From Thiohalocapsa marina (GTDB lineage Bacteria > Pseudomonadota > Gammaproteobacteria > Chromatiales > Chromatiaceae): a DNA stretch of 64,000 nt. The stretch's first letter is position 1, and each line of letters starts with the position of its first letter. The notes below the pieces were generated by a model. The model searched no databases. It had not been told where the DNA came from and was given only the letters and a program-made list of their open reading frames with translations. Positions 46,164 through 55,835 of the stretch are shown here, one piece after another. The stretch is from assembly GCF_008632335.1 (NCBI RefSeq), contig NZ_VWXX01000001.1, positions 248,001 to 312,000 of the forward strand, in the 5' to 3' direction. The translations under genes were made by a program, and so were the position numbers.

Positions 46164-46838
46164 ATGTGCGGGCGTTTTGTCCAATGCACCGATCCGGACA
46201 GTCTCGCCGAGCAGTTCGGGCTCGATCGGGTCTGTGCGGTCGATCCGCGCTACAACGTCGCACCCACCCAGCCGGTGTTGGCCGTCCGGGCGGAGCAGAC
46301 CGGCGCAAGCCGTCGAGAGCTGATTCAGCTGCGCTGGGGCCTGGTGCCCGCCTGGTCGAAGGGGCAGGATCACCGCTACAGCATGATCAACGCCCGTGCC
46401 GAGTCGGTCGCCGACAAGCCAGCCTACCGCAACGCCTTTCGGCAGCGCCGGTGTCTGATCCCGGCGGATGGCTTCTATGAATGGCAGACAGGCGCCGACG
46501 GCAAACAGCCGTTTCTGATCCGCCGCGCCGATGGCCTGCCCTTCGCCATGGCCGGACTTTGGGAACATTGGCAGGGACCCGAGGGCCGCGTCATCGACTC
46601 CTGCACCATCGTTGTGACGGACGCCAATGCGCTGCTGGCGCCCATCCATGACCGCATGCCGGTCATTCTCGATCCCACCGACTATGGCCTCTGGCTCAAT
46701 CCAGGCATTCAGGACAGGCAACGACTGCAGGCGCTGCTGCAGCCAGTCGATCCCAACGGCTGGATCGCCTATCCGGTGTCGCGGGCAGTGAACAGCCCGG
46801 CCAACGACGCTCCGAGCCTGCTCGATCCCTTGTCCTGA
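46164..46838 (+). CDS. yedK: SRAP/YedK-family abasic-site crosslinker
   Basis: A 224-residue SRAP (HMCES/YedK) protein that crosslinks its Cys2 to abasic sites in single-stranded DNA and protects them. The start must be the ATG at 46164 so that Cys2 follows Met (MCGRFVQCTD); the upstream GTG would bury it. The catalytic set is visible: Asn in YNVAPTQPV, Glu in ADGFYEWQ and the His in MPVIL-adjacent HDRMPVIL. It is the third plus-strand gene of a group with yjbQ and trmO. Length matches E. coli YedK (222). Confidence 0.95.
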   Translation: MCGRFVQCTDPDSLAEQFGLDRVCAVDPRYNVAPTQPVLAVRAEQTGASRRELIQLRWGLVPAWSKGQDHRYSMINARAESVADKPAYRNAFRQRRCLIPADGFYEWQTGADGKQPFLIRRADGLPFAMAGLWEHWQGPEGRVIDSCTIVVTDANALLAPIHDRMPVILDPTDYGLWLNPGIQDRQRLQALLQPVDPNGWIAYPVSRAVNSPANDAPSLLDPLS

Positions 46839-46998
46839 GAGGCCGACGATTCCCCGCTCGGATCTCGGGTCGGCATCAGGCAAACCGAGTCGGTATGCGC
46901 CTGGACGCCTCGCTCAACACTTGCCCAGCGATCCATCTCCAGTCGGAAGCGCCTAGACTTCGCATCCGTATCTTTTGTCCGCCACACGCGACTTGCCC

Positions 46999-47388
46999 AT
47001 GGAATTCTTCGCCACCGTCCGCTGCTCACTGTCCCCTTCCCTGCTGCAGGACCACATCAGCGGTCCTCGACTCGCTGAGGTCTGCGCCTCCATCGACCGG
47101 GTCCTCAATTGGAGTGATGACCAGGGGGAGGTCTACTGCCTCTGGGGCCAATTTCTGGTGCGCCGCGAGGTGATCCGCGCCGGGCTGCGCTTCACCCTGC
47201 CTCACTGCCCGAATGCCTTGGCCTGGACACTGACCGCGGAGCCCGACGGGGTGCTGATCCACTGCACCATCAATCGCGCCACGCATGAGCCGGATTTCAT
47301 CGAATCGATCGAGACCTTTGTCCAGGATTGGCGACAAGGCCTGGAGATGCTGGGGCACGGTCATGCCGCCTCAGCCACTCGCGCCTGA
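46999..47388 (+). CDS. conserved hypothetical protein
   Basis: A 129-residue protein starting MEFFATVRCSLS; an upstream ATG at 46975 would add 8 residues. It appears to be a small single-domain alpha/beta protein with a WSDDQGEVYCLWGQFLVRREVIR segment. No motif that I recognise is present. It lies 160 bp after the SRAP gene on the same strand, possibly the end of the same transcript. Confidence 0.55.
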   Translation: MEFFATVRCSLSPSLLQDHISGPRLAEVCASIDRVLNWSDDQGEVYCLWGQFLVRREVIRAGLRFTLPHCPNALAWTLTAEPDGVLIHCTINRATHEPDFIESIETFVQDWRQGLEMLGHGHAASATRA

Positions 47389-47700
47389 TGCAGCGTCGCG
47401 GCCGCTCAGCTGACAAAGCCCCGCGATCGAGGACTGATACTTGTCGAGCGGGTGAGCGATCGGCATGTCAGCACTGGCGCCTTGCAGCTCCGTTCTCCAC
47501 TCAAAGGCAGGAATTGTCTAACAAGCGGCCGCTGGATCGCTCCGTCTGAGCAGTCCGCAAGGCATCGCCTGCCGACTTTCACGAGGCTCCGCCATACTCC
47601 TCGAGGTAGATCTGCGCCCCATAAACAACGGTTCCGGCATATCTCCCAACGGTCGACACGGCTCTCGCCTATAGCCGCGTCCGGCTTCTGTGAACGGATG
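47389..47700. other. gap between convergent genes, nothing seen
   Basis: These 312 bp lie between the 3' ends of convergent genes. No gene, clear terminator or repeat was recognised. Confidence 0.5.
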
Positions 47701-50700
47701 CTACGATACGAGACCTTTAGTCTGTATCGAGCCGCCTGGCGCGTTTTGGCCGCCTAGTGGAGCGGGTCGCGCCCGGGAAGCTAGGAGTGTGCGGCGCAGG
47801 GCGCGGTGTCTGGAGAAGGGCAGGTTGCGGGCGATGTTGGTCAGGGGCCCGCGCAGCTCCGCGGCCAGGATGCGGGAGCGCAGGATCAGCCCGTCGAGCA
47901 GACGCGCGAATTCGCCATCGGGGTCTTCCGGGTGCCTGGCTGCCAGGCCGTGCAGCCAATGGATCAGGCGTTCGCAGAATTTGTGGGTCGCCTCGTGGCC
48001 GAAGTACTCCCTGACGGCGGGGGTCGGCTGGTCCCCGGAATCGACGCCCTCTGCCCAGCGATAGATCCGCGCGACAACGCACTCATGGTCGCTACCATAC
48101 CGGACCGCGAGATCCATCAAAGGGATCAACAGGAAATTGTCTGAGTCGATCAAAGCATCGATGTCGGACCGGCTGAGGATCTCGTCCAGACGCTCCGCGG
48201 TTGGACTCGGCAGTGTCCCATCGAGGACCGTGACATACAGGGATTGCCAGTGCTCGGCACGGTGCGGCTCCACGGCAAGTCCGTCCAGCCAGCCATCGAT
48301 GAGACCGGCAAAGTTGCCGGGCGCGAATCGGCTTGCCTTTTCGGGTCCAGTCAGCGGTGCCAGATTCACCGATCGGTCGCCGCCCCACAGGCAGCCCAGG
48401 GTATCCCCGAGCAATCCCGTGTCGCGCAGCAAAAATATATCCTGCTCTGACTCGGGTGAACCGGCATCGAGTCGCGCGAGGCGCTCTTGCAGGGCCGACA
48501 GGTCGAGCCGCGCTGCCAGCGCTGGATAACGGCTAAGGGTCCCGCCGAGACCGGTGAAGATGAGATCGGAGACATGAACGTGCCAGGGCCAGGCCAGGTC
48601 CCCCGTCGTCTCACGCCCACCCGAATATAGGTCACGGTACGGAAAGGGTGCCCATTGCCGCAACGCATTCGCCAGCCGCTCCGGAATTGCCCCGCGACGG
48701 AGCAGGATTCCCGCCGCGCGCCCCGCATGCACCCAGGCGGCCAACAGCTGCCGGCGCGGCTCGACACCGGTCTCCTCCGCCTCGACACCAAACGCACGGT
48801 AGGCCAGATCCACCAGGGCCAGAGTCAACTCGATCTCATCCGCAAAGCGTGGTGTCGCGAGGTATCCGATCTGCTCCTGGGCAAGATCCATGGCCTCCGG
48901 CAGCGTTCCAGTGGCGGCAAGCAGCAGGTCTATCAGGTGCAGGCGTCCGATGGGATCGGACAGCGCCACAGCGGACTGTCTCAACAGCTCCCTCAGCGGC
49001 TCGGTATCGAGGGCGGCGATAAACACGCGCAGGCCCTCCGGCAACGGACACGGGAGCAAAGCGATCCTGCACAGGGATTCGACAAGACCGCGCTCGTCCG
49101 GTATAGATCGGACAAGGGCCTCCCAGCACTGCCCCGCAGGCGACTCGCCATCGGCGCCGGCATCGGTGCAACGGATGTACGTGAGCACCGCGGGCAGCGG
49201 CGGCGGGAAGCAGTGGTCGAGGGTAACACTCCTCTCACGCCGCAACTCTCGCTGCATTGACTCTTCCAACCCGACGTAATGGGCATCGGCCGATCGGTCC
49301 ATGATCCGCCTGATCTCGCGCACGCGCAGTGCGGCCGAATCGATCGCGGACAGGTCCCGCTCGACGCCTTGGGCGCCTCTGGGGTCGCCGTCCCACCAGT
49401 GTGGATTCGTGTGCAACGCTTTGAGCCGCTCGCCGCGGTCATCCAGCAACAGCTCGCTGAACTGGAAGTGATGGCGTCCGACGAGTCTTCCCGAGCGATC
49501 AGCCAGCGCTAACACAGGCACCGGCGTATCTTCACCGGATATCAGCCGCAGACTGAATGGCTCGCCCTGATCATTGTCCTGCAAGATCAACGTCGCGCCG
49601 CGCAGTGCCTCCTGGACCGCCGGCCAGAAGTTGCGCGCCCTGAAACGCAGATTGCCGACCTCCAGGTAGTTGACTTGCTCCAGCCCGAGACGCTGCATCA
49701 GATCCTGGTCCTTGTGCAGCTCATTCCGCAGCGCCGATGGCAGAATCGGTAGGAAACGCAGGAGCCAGGAACCAACCGACGGCAACAGCTCGTCATCGTC
49801 ATGCGCGAAGCTACCGAGCAACAGGCTGCGGAAGACCGCCGCAGTTTGCACAGCGCTCGACGGGTCGGCGAGCAGACGAGGCGCCACAACGCGATCGCAG
49901 ACCCAACCCAGATAATCCGCCGCGATACCCAGCGCGTGCTCTCTCGCGCGTTTCAGCGGCCCCCTGTCCCGGTCAACCACTTTGCGGTCGCGGCGGATGC
50001 GCTCCGACATCACCTGAAAGGCACCCAAACAGAATCCGGCCAGATCCGTGCCGACGAGGCTCATGTCCCGCTCCGGATTCGGGTTCGGGCCAATATGTGG
50101 GATATCGCCGACGCCCACATAGAGGTTGCCGAGTACCCAATCGGCTCGCTGCTGGCGGCGAGTCAAATTCAGCCGGTCGTCGCTCCAGATGCGGCACAAG
50201 ACCGTCGCCACCGCCGATTGGGAGGAGATGAAGAAGGGAAGCTCGCCCTCGCCATGGCGGTCGTTGCCGTTCCACTGGAGCGCATCCCCCTGATAGAGGC
50301 ATGCCGCCCAATATCTTGCCAGTCCTTCCAGCTTCTCCGGGACCACCAGTCGCCCGAATTCCGAATGCGACTGCCGCAGCCAGTGCAGGATCTCGTCCGC
50401 GTCGAGCGGTATGAATCTGTAATTGGATGCACGCAGCCGATGCAGCAGATCAAAGCGCTCCGCTCGATCGATCGCACCCTGCTTGCGCAGCAGGTCCAGG
50501 ACCTCGACGACGCCGATGATCAAGGTCCTACCCGTGCTCGGAAATCCGTTGACGAATCGATCGTCTACCCAAAGCCGGTCGCCGGGCTCACCGGGGTACG
50601 ACAACAGATCGTCGAGGCCGCTGTGTCGCGGAATGGTCCCGTCCGGCTCCGGCCCGTGGGCTGGAAGCAACCGGTAGAGCCCAGCCTGAAGGCCAGCGGA

Positions 50701-53700
50701 CACTCGGTCGATCAACGCGATGGTCCACTCGGCAAGCTGGAGGCGTAGCCGTTCGTCCTCCTCTTCTCGAGTGTTGCGCTCCCAGTCTCCTGCCGGGACC
50801 TGGAGACGGAAACGATGGGACAGCGCCGTCAGCAGGCCCAACTCCGCAAACTGCCTCAACAATATCGTGTCGGTGAGCAGCACCGAGTCGAGCGCCGGCA
50901 GCTTGCGTGGACTCCCCAGCTGGGGCTCGGGTGGAAAGGCCGCTAAACCTTGTCGGTGGCGCTCCTGATCGATCAGGCCCTCGGCCAGAAGTCCTTCCAG
51001 CAAAGCACGTGGACCAAGGACGACCCCGTCCCAGGGCGAGGGCAGCTCCACCTCCCGCCAGTGCTCGATGTCTGGAGCGTGCAGGGGCAGATAGGTGAGC
51101 AGGTGGCCGCCGCTAGATAGAGCCCATTCGAGCCCCCGCGCGAGCAAGCTGCCGACCAACACTGTCAGTGCCTCGTCCGCGGCGACCGCTGCATCGGGCT
51201 CTGCCAGTACGATGCCCTTGAAACGGATCAGCTCTGCGATCTGCGCGTGCGCCGCCGAGTCTCGCGGCTGCGGACGCATCAGACGCTCGACGTCGGTCCG
51301 AAGGATCTGGTGCCAGTGTCGATGCAGCCAGAGCGGCTCGAACGCCTCCTCCAGCCGATCCAGCAGGTCCAGGCTCTGAGCGGTGACCAAGGCGGTGAGG
51401 TCGAGGATCAGACGGGGACGGGGTTCCAGAGCCGGCTTTGGAAATCCGAGCGGCCGCGCGCCGTGCCGGATCAGGATCGGCGGCTGCTTCAACGGATCGG
51501 GGGCGCTGCGATTGCGCTGCGGGTTTGCGTGGAACGTCGCAGGCAAGGGACCCAAAACGCCACCCGCCAGCGCGTGCGCCGGTATCTCGCCGTGCCAGAG
51601 CTTGTCCACCCATTGGTCCACCGCCTCGCGGCGCTCGCGGACAAACCGCGGCATCTCCGAGATATGCAGCGTCTGCACGGCGCCGTCGCCAGATGCCCCC
51701 AGCTCGGCAATCCGCCGGAACCAGGGACCCGTCTCGTCGGGACCGAGACCCAGGCCCTCCCCTAGCGTTGCCGCTTGGAAGACGAATAGTGCATCGCCCT
51801 GCTCCAGGGCGACGGCGCGACGCCACAGGGCTATCGCGAGGTCCCGATCGAGCTGGGCGGCGATGCGTGCGCCCTGGAGAAGGAGGTGGCCGTCGGCGGG
51901 CTCGATGAATACCAGGCGGCGCAGCGCGTCGAGCATTCCCGGCCGATTGGCCGCTGCCAGTTGGGCATTCAACAGCTCGACCAGGTGCTCCGCCGTCTGG
52001 GCCTCATCGAACAGCGCCTGTGCATCGTGAACGGCCTGGGAAGACTCCCCAAGCTCCCGCTGGCACCGCACCCGCAGCAGGGCCAGGTCGTCCGGCAACC
52101 GGCCGTCGGGATAAACCTCGCGATGTTCGTCGAGCACGCTGATGCAACGCCGGTATTCGCACCGATTGAAGGTCGCGATCACCAACAGCCGCAGCGAGCC
52201 AGGCGTCGGGATCGCCTCCAGGAGCGCATCGGCGTGCTCGGCGACGAAGGTCCAATCGCCGGCCTTCGCGTAGGCGTCGCAGGCCTCCGCGAGCACATCG
52301 AGACCCGGATCGGCCGAGAGCAGCGCCGCGGCGGCCGCCTTGTGGCTGCCCGGCATCTGCGCCTCCAGGCTGCGGGCGACATGCAGCCGCATGCGCAGGC
52401 GCAGGCGCTCGTCGGCGATGGCGTCGGCGACCGCCTCGGCGTCGCCGAGCCGCCCGGCCGCCGTCAGCGCGAGCACGCGCCACTGTCTTGTAATCTCAGC
52501 GTGGCCCAGCCCTTCGACCGTCGGGGTGATGCCTTCCAAGTCGGCCAGTACGGCCTCTGCCTCTCCTTCCTCCAGCTGCAGCTCCAGATAGAGTCCGGTC
52601 AGTGGGATGTAGTTCGGGTCCTCGGCTGAGATAGATCCAAGACGTTCCTCGAGCCGGACCTGATCGATATCGAGATCGTAGAATCTGGCCCACAAGAGCG
52701 GCCAGGTGTGCAGCGGACCATCCTCACCGATCAGGCGCCTAGCCAGGTAGGTTGCCTCCTCCCGGCGATCACCCGCCGCAAGCAGAGCGAGCAGACGCCA
52801 GGTAAGCCAGTGTCTTTGCGCATCGGAGTCCGCCGGCATCGCGTCGGCCACCGTCGCGAAGGTGCGCTCGATCTCGCCGAGACGGGTCGTGGCACCGGCG
52901 CGCACCAGGGCACGCGGGAAAGGCATCGGCCACAGCGGCTGCTCGGTGAGGGCCAGGGCTGCTGGTGTGCAGACACGCCAGAAGTCGACCACCGCGGCGG
53001 CGCTCAACACGGCAACCCACTTCGGCGCAAGGGCGCGAGCCGCGTCGATGGCCTCGATCGCATCGGGGAGCCGCTTCAGCTGGAGCTGGGCCAGTGCACG
53101 CAGTCGCCAGGTCTCTGCGGTGTTGCCGGCAGTGTCCCTGGCGTCCGCAGGGATCGCGGCATCGGAAGCACTCCCCTCGGGAGACGCGATTAGCGTGGCC
53201 AGGATGCCGAGAGCCGCCTCGGCATCTCCGTCCTCGATCAGGATGGCGGCCTCGAGGTGCTGGGCCTGGGGCGAGCGGGGCACCTCCAGCAGCTCGAGTG
53301 CCGCCTTCGTGTCGCGGCGGCGCAGCGCCAAGTGTGCGGCCAGGACTTGGCCATCTCCGTCCGGGTCTTCAGCGGCGGCCCGCTCGGCGAGCGCCTCAGC
53401 CGCGGTCTGATCGTGGCCGAAATCCAGTCGGTACAGGGCGGCGGTGCGTAGCAGCCGTCCGCGCAGGCTCGGGGCGAGGTGCGCCCAAGCCCGGTGTGCC
53501 ACTAGCGCATCCAGCTCTGCGATTGCATCGGCCCTGTCACCGCTCAGATAGCGTTCGCGAATGCGCGCGAGGTCCTTGGCGATCTGTTCCGACACCGCAT
53601 CGACCAAGTCCACATCCGGCAAGGGTGTCGCATTCGCCGCGGCAGTCATCAAGGGACCTGTCGCCCCCGTGGCACCAATGGGCACGGTGAGCACCAACAG

Positions 53701-53970
53701 ACCCTTCTCTCGGGCGGCTTCGAGCAGCGTCTCCAGACCCGACACCGGGTCGAGCAAGTGGTCGGCCACTGCGGCAAGCTTGGAGAGGTCGAGCCCTGTT
53801 CCGGCACCTTCTTGACGCCGATCCTCTTCGTCCAGCTCGGCGAGCTTGGCTCGACACTCCTCGATCTGCTCGCGCAGCTCGAACCGTTGCACCGGGCTGG
53901 ACACAACCGGCTCCTCAGCCAACAAGTGATCTAGCTTGCGCTGCCAGCGCTGGCGTGCCTGCTGCGTCAC
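47701..53970 (-). CDS. giant EAD-TPR-PIN-like protein (2089 residues) of a putative conflict system
   Basis: A 2089-residue soluble protein. Residues 6-48 form a short helical domain matching the C-terminal domain of the upstream protein at about 26 of 41 positions, with a shared VVSSP, FELR, QI and ECRAKL pattern; it resembles effector-associated adaptor domains. About 130-780 reads as an alpha-solenoid of TPR-like helical pairs. Two PIN-fold-like segments follow: 852-1010 (ILDLTALVT... LLTYLP...LLEGLLAEGLID) and 1022-1200 (D1028, D1034, a LWVDDR acidic pair at 1136-1137, then GVVEVLDLLRKQGAI). Residues 1200-2089 are unrecognised. The start is GTG at 53970, overlapping the upstream stop by 4 bp (GTGA). 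The gene is intact despite its size. Nuclease activity and immune function are inferences. Confidence 0.75.
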   Translation of the reverse strand: MTQQARQRWQRKLDHLLAEEPVVSSPVQRFELREQIEECRAKLAELDEEDRRQEGAGTGLDLSKLAAVADHLLDPVSGLETLLEAAREKGLLVLTVPIGATGATGPLMTAAANATPLPDVDLVDAVSEQIAKDLARIRERYLSGDRADAIAELDALVAHRAWAHLAPSLRGRLLRTAALYRLDFGHDQTAAEALAERAAAEDPDGDGQVLAAHLALRRRDTKAALELLEVPRSPQAQHLEAAILIEDGDAEAALGILATLIASPEGSASDAAIPADARDTAGNTAETWRLRALAQLQLKRLPDAIEAIDAARALAPKWVAVLSAAAVVDFWRVCTPAALALTEQPLWPMPFPRALVRAGATTRLGEIERTFATVADAMPADSDAQRHWLTWRLLALLAAGDRREEATYLARRLIGEDGPLHTWPLLWARFYDLDIDQVRLEERLGSISAEDPNYIPLTGLYLELQLEEGEAEAVLADLEGITPTVEGLGHAEITRQWRVLALTAAGRLGDAEAVADAIADERLRLRMRLHVARSLEAQMPGSHKAAAAALLSADPGLDVLAEACDAYAKAGDWTFVAEHADALLEAIPTPGSLRLLVIATFNRCEYRRCISVLDEHREVYPDGRLPDDLALLRVRCQRELGESSQAVHDAQALFDEAQTAEHLVELLNAQLAAANRPGMLDALRRLVFIEPADGHLLLQGARIAAQLDRDLAIALWRRAVALEQGDALFVFQAATLGEGLGLGPDETGPWFRRIAELGASGDGAVQTLHISEMPRFVRERREAVDQWVDKLWHGEIPAHALAGGVLGPLPATFHANPQRNRSAPDPLKQPPILIRHGARPLGFPKPALEPRPRLILDLTALVTAQSLDLLDRLEEAFEPLWLHRHWHQILRTDVERLMRPQPRDSAAHAQIAELIRFKGIVLAEPDAAVAADEALTVLVGSLLARGLEWALSSGGHLLTYLPLHAPDIEHWREVELPSPWDGVVLGPRALLEGLLAEGLIDQERHRQGLAAFPPEPQLGSPRKLPALDSVLLTDTILLRQFAELGLLTALSHRFRLQVPAGDWERNTREEEDERLRLQLAEWTIALIDRVSAGLQAGLYRLLPAHGPEPDGTIPRHSGLDDLLSYPGEPGDRLWVDDRFVNGFPSTGRTLIIGVVEVLDLLRKQGAIDRAERFDLLHRLRASNYRFIPLDADEILHWLRQSHSEFGRLVVPEKLEGLARYWAACLYQGDALQWNGNDRHGEGELPFFISSQSAVATVLCRIWSDDRLNLTRRQQRADWVLGNLYVGVGDIPHIGPNPNPERDMSLVGTDLAGFCLGAFQVMSERIRRDRKVVDRDRGPLKRAREHALGIAADYLGWVCDRVVAPRLLADPSSAVQTAAVFRSLLLGSFAHDDDELLPSVGSWLLRFLPILPSALRNELHKDQDLMQRLGLEQVNYLEVGNLRFRARNFWPAVQEALRGATLILQDNDQGEPFSLRLISGEDTPVPVLALADRSGRLVGRHHFQFSELLLDDRGERLKALHTNPHWWDGDPRGAQGVERDLSAIDSAALRVREIRRIMDRSADAHYVGLEESMQRELRRERSVTLDHCFPPPLPAVLTYIRCTDAGADGESPAGQCWEALVRSIPDERGLVESLCRIALLPCPLPEGLRVFIAALDTEPLRELLRQSAVALSDPIGRLHLIDLLLAATGTLPEAMDLAQEQIGYLATPRFADEIELTLALVDLAYRAFGVEAEETGVEPRRQLLAAWVHAGRAAGILLRRGAIPERLANALRQWAPFPYRDLYSGGRETTGDLAWPWHVHVSDLIFTGLGGTLSRYPALAARLDLSALQERLARLDAGSPESEQDIFLLRDTGLLGDTLGCLWGGDRSVNLAPLTGPEKASRFAPGNFAGLIDGWLDGLAVEPHRAEHWQSLYVTVLDGTLPSPTAERLDEILSRSDIDALIDSDNFLLIPLMDLAVRYGSDHECVVARIYRWAEGVDSGDQPTPAVREYFGHEATHKFCERLIHWLHGLAARHPEDPDGEFARLLDGLILRSRILAAELRGPLTNIARNLPFSRHRALRRTLLASRARPAPLGGQNAPGGSIQTKGLVS

Positions 53971-55052
53971 GGATCAAACCCCAGCTCGCGCAGCTTGGCG
54001 CGGCACTCGTCGATCTGATGGCGAAGCTCGAATTGCTGGCCCGGGCTCGAGACGACTGCCTCCCGTTCCATCAGGAAGTCCAACCTCTCCCGCCATCGGG
54101 CAATGGCAGTCGAGTGGGGGACGACTGCCTCTGGCCTGCCCGCCGGGGTTCTGACTGCAACGTCTTTCGCTAGACTGATCGCCTGACGGTGATCATCGGC
54201 AACAGGGGGCGGTGCACCGGCGGGAATGGGTCCGTTTTTCAGCAGATCGATCGTCCAGGCGGCGGCGATCTCGCAGGCATAGGGGCGCCAGGACTTGACC
54301 TCGTTACTGTCCTTGTCGGCGTCGGCGAGATCGGAGACGCCGCGGATCATGAAAAAGCCGGGCCGGCGGGCGGACTGGGCGACGGCGTTGGCGACACCGC
54401 CGGCCTCCATCTCGACGCCGATCAGCTTGACCCAGACCTCCCGTAGCTGGTCGGCCAGGACGTCATCGGCGACCACCTTGTTGCCGGTGCAGACGGGGCC
54501 GATGTGCACCCGCGGCCGGCCCGGCTCCGGGCGCGTGGCGGCGGTGTCCGCAAGGTCGCCAACGGTGTGATTCTGCGCGGCGATCAGCAGACGCTGGTCT
54601 ACCTGATGCACCTGCCAGCGTATGGATGGGCCGTCCGGGGTGACCTTGGCCAGCTCGTAGTCCACCACCTGGTCCGACAGCAGGACATCGCCGAGCGCCA
54701 CCGCGTTCTTCGCCATGCCGCCGACGATGCCGATCAGCAGTACATAGCGCGGATGGAAGCGGCGGATGGCATCGGCGGTGGCGCCAGCGGCCTGGGTATG
54801 GCCCATCCCGGCCAGTGGCAGCACCACGGCGGTGTAGGTGACCGGGCGCCCGTCCGCGAGCTGCGCCGGGATCTGCGCCGCGTAGTAGACCCGGATGTCG
54901 TCCTCGCTCGGCGGCAGCTTGCGGTGACCCGGCAGGCGTGCAAGCAGGGCGTCGCGCTCCTCGGACAGCGGGGCGACGAGCAGGAAGTCGGTCGGGGACT
55001 CGGGGGGTGGAGCAGCGGTGATTCGGTGCTCAGACGAATCTACGGGTGTCAT
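53967..55052 (-). CDS. nucleoside-phosphorylase-fold protein with C-terminal adaptor (EAD-like) domain
   Basis: A 361-residue protein. Residues 20-275 form a PNP_UDP_1 nucleoside phosphorylase/MTA-SAH nucleosidase-type domain: GIVGG (108-112), VEMEA (213-217) and RGVSDLAD (237-244) are the ribose- and base-binding motifs of this fold. A proline-rich linker leads to a 42-residue helical domain (about 317-358) that recurs at the N terminus of the next protein. This layout is known in prokaryotic conflict systems in which a PNP domain senses or cleaves a nucleotide-derived signal and is linked by homotypic adaptor domains to effectors. The ATG at 55052 has AGAGGA upstream. The 4-bp overlap with the downstream gene supports one functional unit. 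The actual ligand is unknown. Confidence 0.85.
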   Translation of the reverse strand: MTPVDSSEHRITAAPPPESPTDFLLVAPLSEERDALLARLPGHRKLPPSEDDIRVYYAAQIPAQLADGRPVTYTAVVLPLAGMGHTQAAGATADAIRRFHPRYVLLIGIVGGMAKNAVALGDVLLSDQVVDYELAKVTPDGPSIRWQVHQVDQRLLIAAQNHTVGDLADTAATRPEPGRPRVHIGPVCTGNKVVADDVLADQLREVWVKLIGVEMEAGGVANAVAQSARRPGFFMIRGVSDLADADKDSNEVKSWRPYACEIAAAWTIDLLKNGPIPAGAPPPVADDHRQAISLAKDVAVRTPAGRPEAVVPHSTAIARWRERLDFLMEREAVVSSPGQQFELRHQIDECRAKLRELGFDP

Positions 55053-55835
55053 GTGCAGATCCTCTTGGACGTTTCGAGTTAGCGCAGACCCGGCCCGCCC
55101 CGGTCCTCCCGCGGGCGGGTCGGGTCCGGGGTCAGTCTGGCGGCACCGGGGGCCTCAAGCTCGGCCTTGCGGCCTAGGAATTGGGGGGCGCCGACCGAGG
55201 TCGTCGCTGGGCGTCGGCTCAATACCCAGACGTTCGGGGTTGGGTCCGATGGGTTCGCGCGTCGGTATGTCCATGCCTGAAAATGGTTTTGGATCTCTTG
55301 GTGGGACTTATTATGGCGATTTTACAGGCAGAGTCAGTGTAGCGCGGTTCCGCCGGAGAGGTTGGCTTAGCGATACGGGAACAATCCAATCTCGGGGTAT
55401 TCGGGTCGACGCACTTGGTCCTGGGTCACGTCGTTATCCTAGGGGCCGGGCATATCCCCAGGACCATTAGCATATTGGCGTCGAATGACCACTCGCTGCG
55501 TAAGATCTTGTCCCGTCAATCCAGGCCCAGGGTTCGGTCGAAGATCACCAGGGCATCCTCGTCGGCATTGCAACGTTTCGTGGTTGCGATGGTCTACTAG
55601 ACTCTAGCTCATCGCCAAGTCATGCCCGAGCGTCCTCTGTCGGCGTCTAACCTTCCCTCCGCCGCAGCCACTTGAGCGGCAGCTAATTGGACTCGGCGGG
55701 AAACGTGTACTTCCAGGCCAAATGGCGGGATTGGACTGATAACCGGACCTGTTGACCACCGCCCAGCAGTTGGACATGACCGCATCAGAATCATGCCCAG
55801 CCCGCGTTCAATCTGATCGCCAAATCTGCTCAATC
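55053..55835. other. gap upstream of the PNP/giant pair, nothing clear
   Basis: 783 bp, less GC-rich than the surroundings, without a convincing gene. It should hold the promoter of the PNP/giant gene pair. The unusual composition suggests acquired DNA or decayed genes. Confidence 0.5.

Noticed and set aside
55415-55600. A 61-codon plus-strand frame in the gap before the PNP/giant pair
   Set aside because: It is short, with no ribosome-binding site and no recognisable motif.
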